Source: UBA8337 sp965221415
Lineage (GTDB): Bacteria; Pseudomonadota; Alphaproteobacteria; RS24
Reading direction: 5' to 3'
Assembly (NCBI GenBank): GCA_965221415.1
Contig: OZ244887.1
Coordinates: forward strand, 1,488,001-1,552,000
Length of the DNA: 64,000 nucleotides
In this document: in pieces, positions 8,466 through 17,227 of the stretch
Position numbering within the stretch: the stretch's first letter is position 1
How the letters are laid out: each line of letters starts with the position of its first letter
Notes under the pieces: generated by a model
Told to the model about the DNA's origin: nothing
The model's database searches: none
What the model saw: only the letters and a program-made list of their open reading frames with translations
Position numbers and translations under genes: made by a program

Positions 8466-10061
8466 CTATTTTATCTTCGGCAAATCAGAGAATTGGTGGA
8501 ACGGTGGCGGTGACGACAACGTCCATTCTAGTGTCGATGCCCCTTCGCCCCACTGATTGTCGCCCGCAGGGTGCTTGCGCCAAAAGGCATGTGCGACCCC
8601 AAACAGAAAGATAAGCACGCCAATCGCTGAAATATACGAGCCGATAGACGACCAGTAATTCCAGTCCGAATAGGCATCGGGATAATCAACATAGCGACGC
8701 GGCATCCCCGCCATGCCAAGGAAGTGCTGCGGGAAGAAAAGCAGATTCACGCCAAAAAACGTGACCCAGAAATGCAGCTTGCCGATAAACTCAGAATAAG
8801 TGTAGCCGAACATTTTGCCGAACCAGTAATACCAAGCCGAGAAAATCGCAAACACCGCCCCCAGCGATAAAACATAGTGGAAATGCGCCACCACGAAATA
8901 AGTGTCGTGATACGCACGGTCAACGCCCGCATTGGCCAGCATCACACCCGTCACACCGCCCAGCGTAAACAGAAAGATGAATCCCAACGCCCACAACATC
9001 GGCGTTTTGAACTCAATCGACCCGCCCCACATTGTGGCAATCCATGAGAAAATCTTAATCCCCGTCGGCACCGCAATCACCATTGTGGCGGCCACAAAAT
9101 AGGCTTGCGCATCAACGCTCATGCCCACCGTATACATGTGGTGCGCCCACACAACAAACCCCACGCCGCCAATCGCCACCATGGCATATGCCATGCCAAG
9201 ATAGCCAAATACGGGCTTTTTAGAGAATGTCGAGACCACCTGACTGACAATGCCAAAGCCCGGCAAAATCAAGATATAAACTTCAGGATGGGCGAAGAAC
9301 CAGAACAAGTGTTGATATAAAATCGGGTCGCCACCGCCTGCGGGGTCAAAGAACGTCGTGCCAAAGTTACGGTCGGTCAGCAGCATCGTAATCGAGCCAG
9401 CAAACACAGGCAGTGCCAAAAGCAGCAAAAATACCGTCACCAATATCGACCAAACAAATAAAGGCATTTTATGCATTGTCATGCCGGGCGCGCGCATATT
9501 GAAAATCGTGGTGATGAAATTGATAGCCCCCAAAATGGACGAGATACCCGCAACGTGCATCGACAAAATAGCGTAATCCATCGCAGGCCCCGGCTGACCA
9601 CTGGTCGATAGCGGCGGATAAATCGTCCAGCCCCCCCCGACACCATCATTACCCGGCGGGCCTTCGGAAAAAATAGACAACACCAACAGTCCAAAAGCGG
9701 CTGGCAGCAACCAAAACGAGATATTATTCATCCGTGGAAAAGCCATATCAGGCGCGCCAATCATCAGCGGCACGAACCAATTACCAAACCCGCCAATCAT
9801 CGCTGGCATCACCATGAAGAAAATCATAATCAGACCGTGACCCGTCACCAAAACATTATACAAATGATAATTGTCACCCAAAATGCCTTCGCCCGGGGCT
9901 TGCAACTCCATGCGCATCAGCACCGACATCGCCCCGCCAATCACCCCTGCGAAAATCGCAAAGATGAGATACATCGTGCCAATGTCTTTATGGTTGGTCG
10001 AATAAACATAACGACGCCAGCCCGTCGGATGGTCTTCATGTGCCGCTGCTTCGTTTGCCAT
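8466..10061 (-). CDS. ctaD: Cytochrome c oxidase subunit I
   Basis: The catalytic heme a/a3-CuB subunit of the aa3-type terminal oxidase, which reduces O2 to water and pumps protons. The start at 10061 (MANEAAAHEDHPTGW) gives 531 residues and has a Shine-Dalgarno AAAGGAGAG upstream; an in-frame extension to 10244 overlaps ctaC and is rejected. The heme a ligand H75 lies in VTGHGLIMIFF. The CuB/K-channel segment WFFAHPEVYILILPGFG, the HHMYTVG pair, and HDTYFVVAHFHYVLS with the a and a3 ligands are all present. About twelve helices are visible. Confidence 0.98.
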   Translation of the reverse strand: MANEAAAHEDHPTGWRRYVYSTNHKDIGTMYLIFAIFAGVIGGAMSVLMRMELQAPGEGILGDNYHLYNVLVTGHGLIMIFFMVMPAMIGGFGNWFVPLMIGAPDMAFPRMNNISFWLLPAAFGLLVLSIFSEGPPGNDGVGGGWTIYPPLSTSGQPGPAMDYAILSMHVAGISSILGAINFITTIFNMRAPGMTMHKMPLFVWSILVTVFLLLLALPVFAGSITMLLTDRNFGTTFFDPAGGGDPILYQHLFWFFAHPEVYILILPGFGIVSQVVSTFSKKPVFGYLGMAYAMVAIGGVGFVVWAHHMYTVGMSVDAQAYFVAATMVIAVPTGIKIFSWIATMWGGSIEFKTPMLWALGFIFLFTLGGVTGVMLANAGVDRAYHDTYFVVAHFHYVLSLGAVFAIFSAWYYWFGKMFGYTYSEFIGKLHFWVTFFGVNLLFFPQHFLGMAGMPRRYVDYPDAYSDWNYWSSIGSYISAIGVLIFLFGVAHAFWRKHPAGDNQWGEGASTLEWTLSSPPPFHQFSDLPKIK

Positions 10062-10074
10062 CAGTCGCTCTCCT

Positions 10075-10905
10075 TTAATTAGCGGCGGCGTACATGCCCG
10101 CGCTAGATTCGATTTGTGCGTATTCGATTTTGGCCTCTTCAACCCAAGCCGCAAAATCTTCCTTCGACACAACCTCCATGCGAATAGGCATAAAAGCGTG
10201 ACGAATACCGCATAGCTCAGAACACTGGCCATAAAATGTGCCAATTTTGTCAGCCTTGAACCATGTTTCGTTCAGGCGACCCGGAACCGCATCCATTTTT
10301 AACCCCATGGCGGGCATCGCAAACGCATGCAACACATCCGCCGCCGTGACAATCACCCGCACCGTCGTATCAACAGGCACAACCAAAGCCGTGTCGGTGG
10401 CTAACAAACGCGGCTGGTCGCCACGCTCTTCGTCGGACAGCATCAGCGAATCATACGCGAAATTGCCATGGTCAGGATATTCATACCCCCAATACCACTG
10501 ATACCCGACCGCCTTCACCGTGACCTCAGCCTGCGGAATATCGCGCTGAAAATACAACAAACGGAAAGAAGGAATCGCGATAACCACCAAAATAATAATC
10601 GGCACAACCGTCCACGCCACCTCGACCACGGTATTATGCGTCGTCTTGCTTGGCTCAGGGTTCGCTTTGGCGTTAAACCGTACCATCACATAAAGCAGCA
10701 GCCCCAATACCAGCAAAGTAACCGCAGTCATCAGATAAAGCAGAAAATTATTAAAGTCGGTAATAATCGACATATTTTCAGAAGCGGCCTCTTGAAATCC
10801 AAGCTGCCACGGCGTCGGCTGAGCAGCCAGTGCGCTCACATGCGATACACCCATCGCTGCCAGAACAGCCGCGCCGCATTTCGTCACAGACTTAAAAACA
10901 CCCAT
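10075..10905 (-). CDS. ctaC: Cytochrome c oxidase subunit II
   Basis: Subunit II of the aa3 oxidase, which accepts electrons from cytochrome c at the dinuclear CuA centre. The 276 residues begin with a signal peptide (cleavage near residue 28), followed by two membrane helices (about 50-75 and 95-115) and a periplasmic cupredoxin domain. All CuA ligands can be read: H193, C228, C232, H236 and M239, in YGQCSELCGIRHAFM. A Shine-Dalgarno (TGGAGAT) precedes the ATG. It is the first gene of the operon that runs to thrC and the membrane protein at 2940. Confidence 0.98.
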   Translation of the reverse strand: MGVFKSVTKCGAAVLAAMGVSHVSALAAQPTPWQLGFQEAASENMSIITDFNNFLLYLMTAVTLLVLGLLLYVMVRFNAKANPEPSKTTHNTVVEVAWTVVPIIILVVIAIPSFRLLYFQRDIPQAEVTVKAVGYQWYWGYEYPDHGNFAYDSLMLSDEERGDQPRLLATDTALVVPVDTTVRVIVTAADVLHAFAMPAMGLKMDAVPGRLNETWFKADKIGTFYGQCSELCGIRHAFMPIRMEVVSKEDFAAWVEEAKIEYAQIESSAGMYAAAN

Positions 10906-10916
10906 ATGCCATCTCC

Positions 10917-10966
10917 ATTCCGTATTTGCTTGGTTATTCTATACATAATTCCGTATGATTCCGCAT
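10917..10966 (-). promoter_or_regulatory. Cytochrome oxidase operon promoter with three phased ATTCCGYAT repeats
   Basis: Three direct repeats can be read on the plus strand: ATTCCGTAT at 10917-10925, ATTCCGTAT at 10948-10956 and ATTCCGCAT at 10958-10966. Their offsets of 31 and 10 bp correspond to about three turns and one turn of the helix. On the ctaC strand a TATAGA -10-like box (10938-10943) lies between repeats one and two, and repeat three falls where the -35 would be. This arrangement suggests a transcription factor site controlling ctaC. The protein involved is unknown. Confidence 0.45.
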
Positions 10967-11073
10967 GAGAAAAACGCACCTCACGGGCAAGCTGCGACTT
11001 TATGCCCAAAACGGCCTTGCGCCTATGCGCTCCAGACGACATATTATGGGCACCTTAAAGGAGCACACGCCAT

Positions 11074-12498
11074 ATGAGCCATAATCCACAAGAGCTATTT
11101 TTCAGCCAAGCTGGCCTTGAGCTAGACCAGACCCGTCGCTTTACCGAGCAGGCTTTGGCCGCCGCCGATGATGGCGAGCTATATCTCGAATATACCCTAT
11201 CGGAGGCCTTTTCATTTGACGATAACCGCCTGAAAGCCGCGAGCTTTGACACAAGTCACGGCTTTGGTCTGCGTGCCGTAAAAGGCGAAGCGGTCGGCTT
11301 TGCCCATGCGACTGATTTATCCATGCCCGCCCTCACCCGCGCTGCAGGTAGCCTATCGCCCGTTCTCGCAGGTCATTCGGGTACGATATCGACGGCACCG
11401 ACAGCAGCAGGGTCGCCGCTTTATATGGCCGACAACCCCCTCGATGGCGCGGCTTTCACCGATAAGGTGAAATTACTGGAAGAAATCAACACCTATGCCC
11501 GTGCCAAAGATAATCGCGTGCGTCAGGTTTCTGTGTCTCTCGCGGGCGAATGGCAAGCGGTATGTATCGTGCGCCCCGACACCGGCCCGCTATTTGATGT
11601 GCGCCCCCTCGTGCGCCTTGATGTATCGGTCGTGGTCGGCGAAGGCGAACGTCAAGAAACGGGCCATTCAGGACGCGGCGGTCGTGCCAATTATGCGCAA
11701 TGGCTCGCTCCCGAAAACTGGCAACAGCAAGTGCAAAATGCGCTCACGCAAGCGGTGACAAATCTTGACTCTATTCCTGCCCCTGCCGGCGAAATGGATG
11801 TCGTGCTTGGCTCGGGCTGGCCGGGTATTTTGCTGCACGAAGCCGTCGGTCATGGGTTAGAAGGCGACTTCAACCGCAAAAAAACCTCTGCCTTTTCCGA
11901 CCGCATTGGCGAGCGCGTGGCCTCAGAGGGCGTCACCGTCATTGACGATGGCACGCTGCCGAATCGGCGGGGTTCGTTGACCATAGATGATGAAGGCACG
12001 CCCACCACAGAAACGGTTCTTATCGAGGACGGGATTTTGAAAGGCTATATGCAAGACCGCCTCAACGCACGGCTGATGGGCATGACACCCACGGGCAATG
12101 GGCGGCGCGAAAGCTTTAATTGTCAGCCAATGCCGCGCATGACCAACACTTATATGTTGGGCGGGTCGCACGCGCCAGAAGAAATCTTGAGCAGTGTGAA
12201 AAACGGCGTTTACGCCACCTCATTTGGCGGCGGGCAAGTCGATATCACCAGTGGCAAGTTTGTTTTCTCCTGCACCGAAGCCTATGAGATTAAAGACGGC
12301 AAGCTTGGCGCACCGCTTAAAGGCGCGACCCTTATCGGCACTGGCCCTGAATCGATGCAACGCATTTCGATGATTGGCAATGACATGGCACTCGATGAAG
12401 GCATCGGCACATGCGGCAAAGCTGGCCAAGGCGTACCTGTCGGGGTTGGTCAACCAACGCTGCGCCTCGACGGGCTAACCGTCGGCGGCACAGCCTAA
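11074..12498 (+). CDS. tldD: Metalloprotease TldD
   Basis: The catalytic subunit of the TldD/TldE (PmbA) heterodimeric peptidase, known for maturing modified peptides such as microcin B17 and for CcdA turnover. The 474 residues carry the HExxxH zinc motif in LLHEAVGHGLEGD near residues 254-260. A strong Shine-Dalgarno (AAAGGAG) precedes the ATG at 11074. Its partner gene pmbA is not adjacent but lies 3.3 kb downstream at 15843 on the same strand. No peptide substrate gene was recognised nearby. Confidence 0.96.
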   Translation: MSHNPQELFFSQAGLELDQTRRFTEQALAAADDGELYLEYTLSEAFSFDDNRLKAASFDTSHGFGLRAVKGEAVGFAHATDLSMPALTRAAGSLSPVLAGHSGTISTAPTAAGSPLYMADNPLDGAAFTDKVKLLEEINTYARAKDNRVRQVSVSLAGEWQAVCIVRPDTGPLFDVRPLVRLDVSVVVGEGERQETGHSGRGGRANYAQWLAPENWQQQVQNALTQAVTNLDSIPAPAGEMDVVLGSGWPGILLHEAVGHGLEGDFNRKKTSAFSDRIGERVASEGVTVIDDGTLPNRRGSLTIDDEGTPTTETVLIEDGILKGYMQDRLNARLMGMTPTGNGRRESFNCQPMPRMTNTYMLGGSHAPEEILSSVKNGVYATSFGGGQVDITSGKFVFSCTEAYEIKDGKLGAPLKGATLIGTGPESMQRISMIGNDMALDEGIGTCGKAGQGVPVGVGQPTLRLDGLTVGGTA

Positions 12499-12501
12499 AT
12501 C

Positions 12502-13869
12502 TTAAAAGGCAAGCTCGCGATAGGCATGGCGCACATCGCCCTCCCACGCGCCATGAAACTTCTCAAGCAAAAGCTCGGCAGGCGTTTGGCCTTCGGCGAC
12601 AATCTGCTGCAAATAGGCAAGGAAAATCGTTTCATCGCCACCCGCGCCGTCTGATTTGGCACGCGCTTTCAACCCCTGCTCGGCCAAGGCAAGAACCTCG
12701 CGTGCGACATCTAACAATGTGCCATTGCGAAACGGCGTTTTTAACCCGCTCATCGGCGCACCAAGGCGCAGAGCATCGCGCTCTTCTTGCGTCCAATCGC
12801 TGATGAGTGCTGCTACCTGATTTTGCGTCGCGCCATCATAAAGCAGCCCGACCCAAAACGCTGGCAAGGCGCATAAAGACGACCATGTGCCGCTATCTGC
12901 GCCGCGCATTTCGATAAACCGCTTGACCCGCGCTTCAGGAAACAGCGTCGTTAAATGGTCTTCCCAATCAGTGGCCGTGGGGCGTTCATTGGGCAGGGCA
13001 GGCAGCTTGCCATCCATAAAATCGCGAAAACTCATGCCTAGCGTATCGACAAATTGGCCATCGCGCATGATGAAATACATCGGCACATCCAACGCATAAT
13101 CAACATATTGCTCGAACCCAAAGCCCTCATCAAAAACAAACGGCAACATGCCCGTGCGCGCGCCATCCGTATCGAGCCACACCAAAGAGCGCTCCGATAA
13201 ATTGCCCGTCGGCTGGCCGCCTTTAAAAGGTGAATTGGCAAACAACGCCGTCGCCAAAGGCTGCAACGCCAGTGCGATACGCAGTTTTTCAACCATATCG
13301 GCCTCTGACCCAAAATCCAGATTGACCTGCACCGTCGTGGTCAAATACATCATCTCCAACCCACGACTGCCCTGCTTGGGCATATATTGAGTCATCAACT
13401 GATACCGTCCTTTGGGCATACGAGGCGCGTCATCGACCCCCCAAAGCGGCGCATAGCCTAGTCCCATATAAGACTGACCCAATTTTTCAGCCACGGTTTG
13501 CACTTCTTTTAGATGGTCGGCGACCTCGGCGCAGGTTTGGTGGATGGTCTCCAAAGGTGCGCCCGATAACTCAAGCTGTCCACCCGGCTCGAGCGTTACC
13601 GAACCGCCGCCCTGCGCCGCCGAGCGCACCAGTCCAATCACCGTGCCGTCCTCATATTTACCCTGCCAGCCAAATTGCATCAGCCCTTCAAGCATCGCCT
13701 GAATCCCATCTGCCCCCGCATAAGGCAGCGGCGATAAATCATCCGTGCGAAAGCCGAATTTCTCGTGTTCCGTGCCAATACGCCACGCCTCGCGCGGCTT
13801 GGCACCAGCTTCCATCCAAGCTTTTAAATCATCGGCAGATGTCATTATGGTAGGCGTGTCGGGCATCAT
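12502..13869 (-). CDS. gshA: Glutamate-cysteine ligase (plant/alphaproteobacterial type)
   Basis: ATP-dependent gamma-glutamylcysteine synthetase, the first step of glutathione synthesis. The 455-residue protein belongs to the GCS2/plant-type family typical of alphaproteobacteria, recognisable by RIGTEHEKFGF, GGSVTLEPGGQLELSGAPL and the substrate-loop region with MPKGRYQLMTQYMP. It converges on tldD with 3 bp between stops, and is followed by rsmE in the same direction 24 bp upstream. ATGs at codons 1 and 2 are both possible starts. Confidence 0.96.
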   Translation of the reverse strand: MMPDTPTIMTSADDLKAWMEAGAKPREAWRIGTEHEKFGFRTDDLSPLPYAGADGIQAMLEGLMQFGWQGKYEDGTVIGLVRSAAQGGGSVTLEPGGQLELSGAPLETIHQTCAEVADHLKEVQTVAEKLGQSYMGLGYAPLWGVDDAPRMPKGRYQLMTQYMPKQGSRGLEMMYLTTTVQVNLDFGSEADMVEKLRIALALQPLATALFANSPFKGGQPTGNLSERSLVWLDTDGARTGMLPFVFDEGFGFEQYVDYALDVPMYFIMRDGQFVDTLGMSFRDFMDGKLPALPNERPTATDWEDHLTTLFPEARVKRFIEMRGADSGTWSSLCALPAFWVGLLYDGATQNQVAALISDWTQEERDALRLGAPMSGLKTPFRNGTLLDVAREVLALAEQGLKARAKSDGAGGDETIFLAYLQQIVAEGQTPAELLLEKFHGAWEGDVRHAYRELAF

Positions 13870-13893
13870 ATCAAATGTAATCTGGTTTGCACA

Positions 13894-14646
13894 TCACGAC
13901 AAGGGGCGCACCCAATCACACCAATCACCAAGACGCGATTGAACCAACGCCAATGCCGCCACCACAGCCGTATCTGTCCGCAAAATGCGCGGCCCCAATG
14001 AGATAGCCAACGTATCCGCACGAGCGCATAGCCGCGTGCGTTCATCATCATCAAAGCCGCCTTCAGGGCCGATAAGAATCGCCAGTTTTTCGCCCTTGAG
14101 CGCATCCAATGAAGCAATGCCCGCGCCCGCTTCCGCCTCGCTATCGCAGAAAATAATGCGTCGGTCGGTCGGCCAATCCGCCAAGAGTGCCTCCAGTTTT
14201 TGCGGCTCAGACACATGCGGCACGCTCATAATATTGCACTGCTCCGCCGCTTCAATCGTGTTGGCGACCAGCCTATCCATTTTGATGCGCCCGCCCCGTA
14301 TGCCTTGCGTGCGTTTCGTCATAATCGGCATCAACCGACCAACGCCCATTTCAGTCGCCTTTTGCGCCAGATAATCGAACCGCTCTTTTTTCACTGGCGC
14401 GACCAAAAGCCAAATATCGCCGATGTCATCTTGCGGACGGGTTTGGGTTTCCAACCGCAGGACGACCGCTTTCTTGCTTACACTATCGAGAACAGCGTGC
14501 CATTCGCCATCGCGCCCATTGAACACTAAAATATCCGCACCCGCCTCGAGACGCAGCACAGCGCGTACATAATGCGCTTGGCTTTCGTCCAATGGCACGA
14601 TGCCGCCGTGCGCCAAATCAGCCGCAACATAAAGCCTTTGACTCAT
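13894..14646 (-). CDS. rsmE: 16S rRNA (uracil1498-N3)-methyltransferase
   Basis: A SPOUT-superfamily methyltransferase that methylates U1498 of 16S rRNA using S-adenosylmethionine. The 250 residues show an N-terminal PUA-like part with SQAHYVRAVLRL, and the C-terminal knot with LIGPEGGFDDDERTRL and SLGPRILRTDTAVVAAL, both diagnostic. It lies directly upstream of gshA on the same strand. The gene is divergent from the desaturase, with 107 bp between the two starts. Confidence 0.96.
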   Translation of the reverse strand: MSQRLYVAADLAHGGIVPLDESQAHYVRAVLRLEAGADILVFNGRDGEWHAVLDSVSKKAVVLRLETQTRPQDDIGDIWLLVAPVKKERFDYLAQKATEMGVGRLMPIMTKRTQGIRGGRIKMDRLVANTIEAAEQCNIMSVPHVSEPQKLEALLADWPTDRRIIFCDSEAEAGAGIASLDALKGEKLAILIGPEGGFDDDERTRLCARADTLAISLGPRILRTDTAVVAALALVQSRLGDWCDWVRPLS

Positions 14647-14718
14647 CCTCTATGCCTCCCATCATCAGTCATCTTTGTGACATGAAAGAGATGCTCTGTT
14701 CAATAAGCGTTTTGGGGG

Positions 14719-14748
14719 TAGCACCCACCCATCAAATACCTTATATAT
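14719..14748 (+). promoter_or_regulatory. Possible desaturase promoter close to the start codon
   Basis: The AT-rich run TTATATATAG at 14741-14750 ends only four bases before the desaturase ATG at 14754, with a weak -35 candidate TAGCAC at 14719-14724. No Shine-Dalgarno is visible. If TTATAT (14741-14746) is the -10 box, transcription would begin at or next to the ATG. The -35 match is poor, so this is a tentative call. Confidence 0.35.
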
Positions 14749-14753
14749 AGGCT

Positions 14754-15803
14754 ATGGATGCGAAACTCACCCTTCAGCCGCAGATGCGATACCCTGCGCG
14801 CATGTTGGTCAAAGACCCCGACGTGCTAGCGAAATTGCAGCGGCGCTCCGACCTTATTGGTTTGGCCTTGATTGCCCATGCTTGGGGGCTGATTTTTGCT
14901 GCCATGGCACTGTTCTTTGTGTTTCCGAACCCGCTGACTTTTATTCTGGCCATCGTGATTATCGGCACGCGCCAACTAGGTCTGGCGATTTTGATGCATG
15001 ATGCCGCCCATAATGCGCTGTTCAAAACGCTCAGCTGGAATAATTGGCTCGCCGATGCGCTGTGCGCATGGCCGATGATGGCGCGTACCGATGCGTATCG
15101 CCGCTACCATTTGGTTCACCATACGCACACGCAGCAAGAAGATGACCCCGATTTGATTCTATCCAAACCATTTCCCATCACCCGCAAAAGTCTGCGGCGT
15201 AAATTAATCCGCGATTTGACGGGGCAAACAGGCTATCAGCAAAGAAAAGCGCAAATTATCAACGCTTTCGGCCCCAAAGGATTGGGCTTTATCGGCTCGG
15301 TTAAGCATTTCTGGTCAAAGCTTGGGTCTGCCGTGCTTGCCAATCTGGTGATTCTTGGCGTGTGCAGCGTGGCTTTTCATTGGAGCTATTATCTGATGTT
15401 CTGGCTGCTGCCCTTTATGACCTATCACATGATGATTACGCGGCTGCGCAATATTGCCGAACACGCTCTTGTGCCAGATAATAATGATGCCTTTCGCAGC
15501 TCTCGCACCACCAAAACCAACTGGTTCACGCGGCTTTTCATCGCGCCTTATTGGGTCAATTACCATGTCGAGCATCACTTGCTGATGCATGTGCCGTGCT
15601 ATCGGCTGCCGCTTTTGCAAAAAACGCTTATCGCCGCGGGTCTTGGCGAGCGCATGGAGACCGCCTCGGGTTATTTCGATGTTCTCAAGCGTGCCAGTGC
15701 GCGTCCCAATGAAGAAGACGAAGCGGGCGACATCGTGCATAATGGACGCGCCCGTGTGAAAGGCAATTTTTCCGAAGGCTTTTCAGACACGCCGCGCTCC
15801 TAA
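14754..15803 (+). CDS. Membrane fatty acid desaturase family protein
   Basis: A di-iron integral-membrane desaturase/hydroxylase of the FA_desaturase superfamily, 349 residues. The three histidine clusters are present: HDAAH at 82-86, a second one in YHLVHHTHT (H119, H122, H123, H125), and HVEHH followed by LMHVP near residue 268. Four main hydrophobic helices surround them. The substrate (acyl-lipid, sphingolipid-like or carotenoid) cannot be told from sequence. It stands alone between rsmE (divergent) and pmbA, with 39 bp before pmbA. Confidence 0.88.
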   Translation: MDAKLTLQPQMRYPARMLVKDPDVLAKLQRRSDLIGLALIAHAWGLIFAAMALFFVFPNPLTFILAIVIIGTRQLGLAILMHDAAHNALFKTLSWNNWLADALCAWPMMARTDAYRRYHLVHHTHTQQEDDPDLILSKPFPITRKSLRRKLIRDLTGQTGYQQRKAQIINAFGPKGLGFIGSVKHFWSKLGSAVLANLVILGVCSVAFHWSYYLMFWLLPFMTYHMMITRLRNIAEHALVPDNNDAFRSSRTTKTNWFTRLFIAPYWVNYHVEHHLLMHVPCYRLPLLQKTLIAAGLGERMETASGYFDVLKRASARPNEEDEAGDIVHNGRARVKGNFSEGFSDTPRS

Positions 15804-15842
15804 TTTTCCATCCCCATTCAGCCCCTATCGACAGGACATGAC

Positions 15843-17180
15843 ATGTCAGATGCGAATCTTGAGCTAGCGCAGAAAATTATCGACCTCGCTTTGAAGCGCG
15901 GCGCGAGTCAGGCCGATGCGTTGGTCAGCGACAGCGCCTCACTGAGCCTTTCGTGCCGCATGGGCGAACTAGAAGATTGCGAACGCGCCGAAAGTCGCGA
16001 TGTTGGCTTACGCGCCATGATTGGTCAGCAACAGGCTTTTGTTTCTGGCTCTGGTGTCGACGATGATGCGCTCGGTCAATTGGCGACCCGTGCCGTTGAT
16101 ATGGCGCGTGCCACACCCGAAGACCGCTATTGCGGCTTTGCTCCGCAAGACCGACTCGCCGCCGATTTTCCAGACCTCGATATTGCCGATACGCACGAGC
16201 CAAGTGCCGATGAATTACAAGCCATGGCGGTGACATGCGAAGATGCCGCCCGCAGCGTCGATGGCATTACAAACTCAGAAGGCGCGGGCGCCGACTGGGG
16301 ACGCTCGACCACCGCATTGGCCACCAGTGATGGCTTTTCTGGCAGTTATATAAGCACGAGTTTCTCGGCGAGTTGCGCGGTTATTGGCGGCGAAGGCGAG
16401 GCCATGGAGCGCGACTATGCGAGCCATTCAGCCCGCTATTTAAGCGACCTCGATGCCGCCGCAGACATTGGCCACCGCGCCGCCCAGCGCACCGTTGAGC
16501 GGCTCAACCCCCGCAAAGTCGAAAGCACCAAAACCAATGTGATTTATGCCCCACGCGTCTCGACCTCATTGCTTGGGCATTTGGCCGCCGCGATAACGGG
16601 GTCTTCAGTGGCGCGTGGCACATCGTTTTTGCGCGACCAAATGGGGCAGCAAATCATGTCCGAAGCTATCAGCATTTACGACGACCCCTTGCGCCCACGG
16701 GGTTTACGTTCCGCGAGCTTTGACGGCGAAGGCGTTACCACCGAGGCACTCACCCCCGTTGTCGATGGCATTTTGCAGTGCTGGTTTCTCGACAGCGCCA
16801 CCGCCCGTCAGCTTGATTTGGAAACCAATGGTCGCGCCGCACGCGGTATAGGTGGCCCACCTGCGCCCTCGCCGACCAATCTTTATATGCAGGCCGGCAC
16901 AAAAAGCGTCGCCGATATGATGCGCGATATCGGTACAGGACTTTATGTAACCGAGCTTATCGGTATGGGCGTTAACGGCGTGACGGGCGATTATAGTCGC
17001 GGCGCGTCGGGCTTTTGGATTGAAAATGGCGAGATTGCCTATCCCGTCAGCGAAGTGACCATTGCTAGTAATCTAAAAGAAATGTTCATGCACATGACCC
17101 CCGCCGATGATCTCGAATTTCGTCGGGGGGTTAATGCGCCAACGATTCTGGTCGAAAATATGTCGCTGGCGGGTTTGTAA
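15843..17180 (+). CDS. pmbA: TldD/PmbA family protein (TldE subunit)
   Basis: The non-catalytic partner of TldD. The 445-residue protein has the family's N-terminal KRGASQADALVS and the C-terminal segments ARGIGGPPAPSPTNLYM and MGVNGVTGDYSRGASGFWIENG, but lacks the HExxxH zinc motif seen in TldD at 11833. TldD and TldE form one heterodimeric protease, so the gene is expected to work with tldD 3.3 kb upstream. It is followed by the msbA-like exporter on the same strand. Confidence 0.96.
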   Translation: MSDANLELAQKIIDLALKRGASQADALVSDSASLSLSCRMGELEDCERAESRDVGLRAMIGQQQAFVSGSGVDDDALGQLATRAVDMARATPEDRYCGFAPQDRLAADFPDLDIADTHEPSADELQAMAVTCEDAARSVDGITNSEGAGADWGRSTTALATSDGFSGSYISTSFSASCAVIGGEGEAMERDYASHSARYLSDLDAAADIGHRAAQRTVERLNPRKVESTKTNVIYAPRVSTSLLGHLAAAITGSSVARGTSFLRDQMGQQIMSEAISIYDDPLRPRGLRSASFDGEGVTTEALTPVVDGILQCWFLDSATARQLDLETNGRAARGIGGPPAPSPTNLYMQAGTKSVADMMRDIGTGLYVTELIGMGVNGVTGDYSRGASGFWIENGEIAYPVSEVTIASNLKEMFMHMTPADDLEFRRGVNAPTILVENMSLAGL

Positions 17181-17227
17181 GAAACCTACCGAAATGTGCT
17201 ATAGAATAGAATCAACGCGCCATAAAA

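Noticed and set aside
10062..10244. In-frame N-terminal extension of ctaD
   Set aside because: It overlaps the ctaC coding end; subunit I proteins begin near MANEAAAHEDHP, and a good Shine-Dalgarno precedes 10061.
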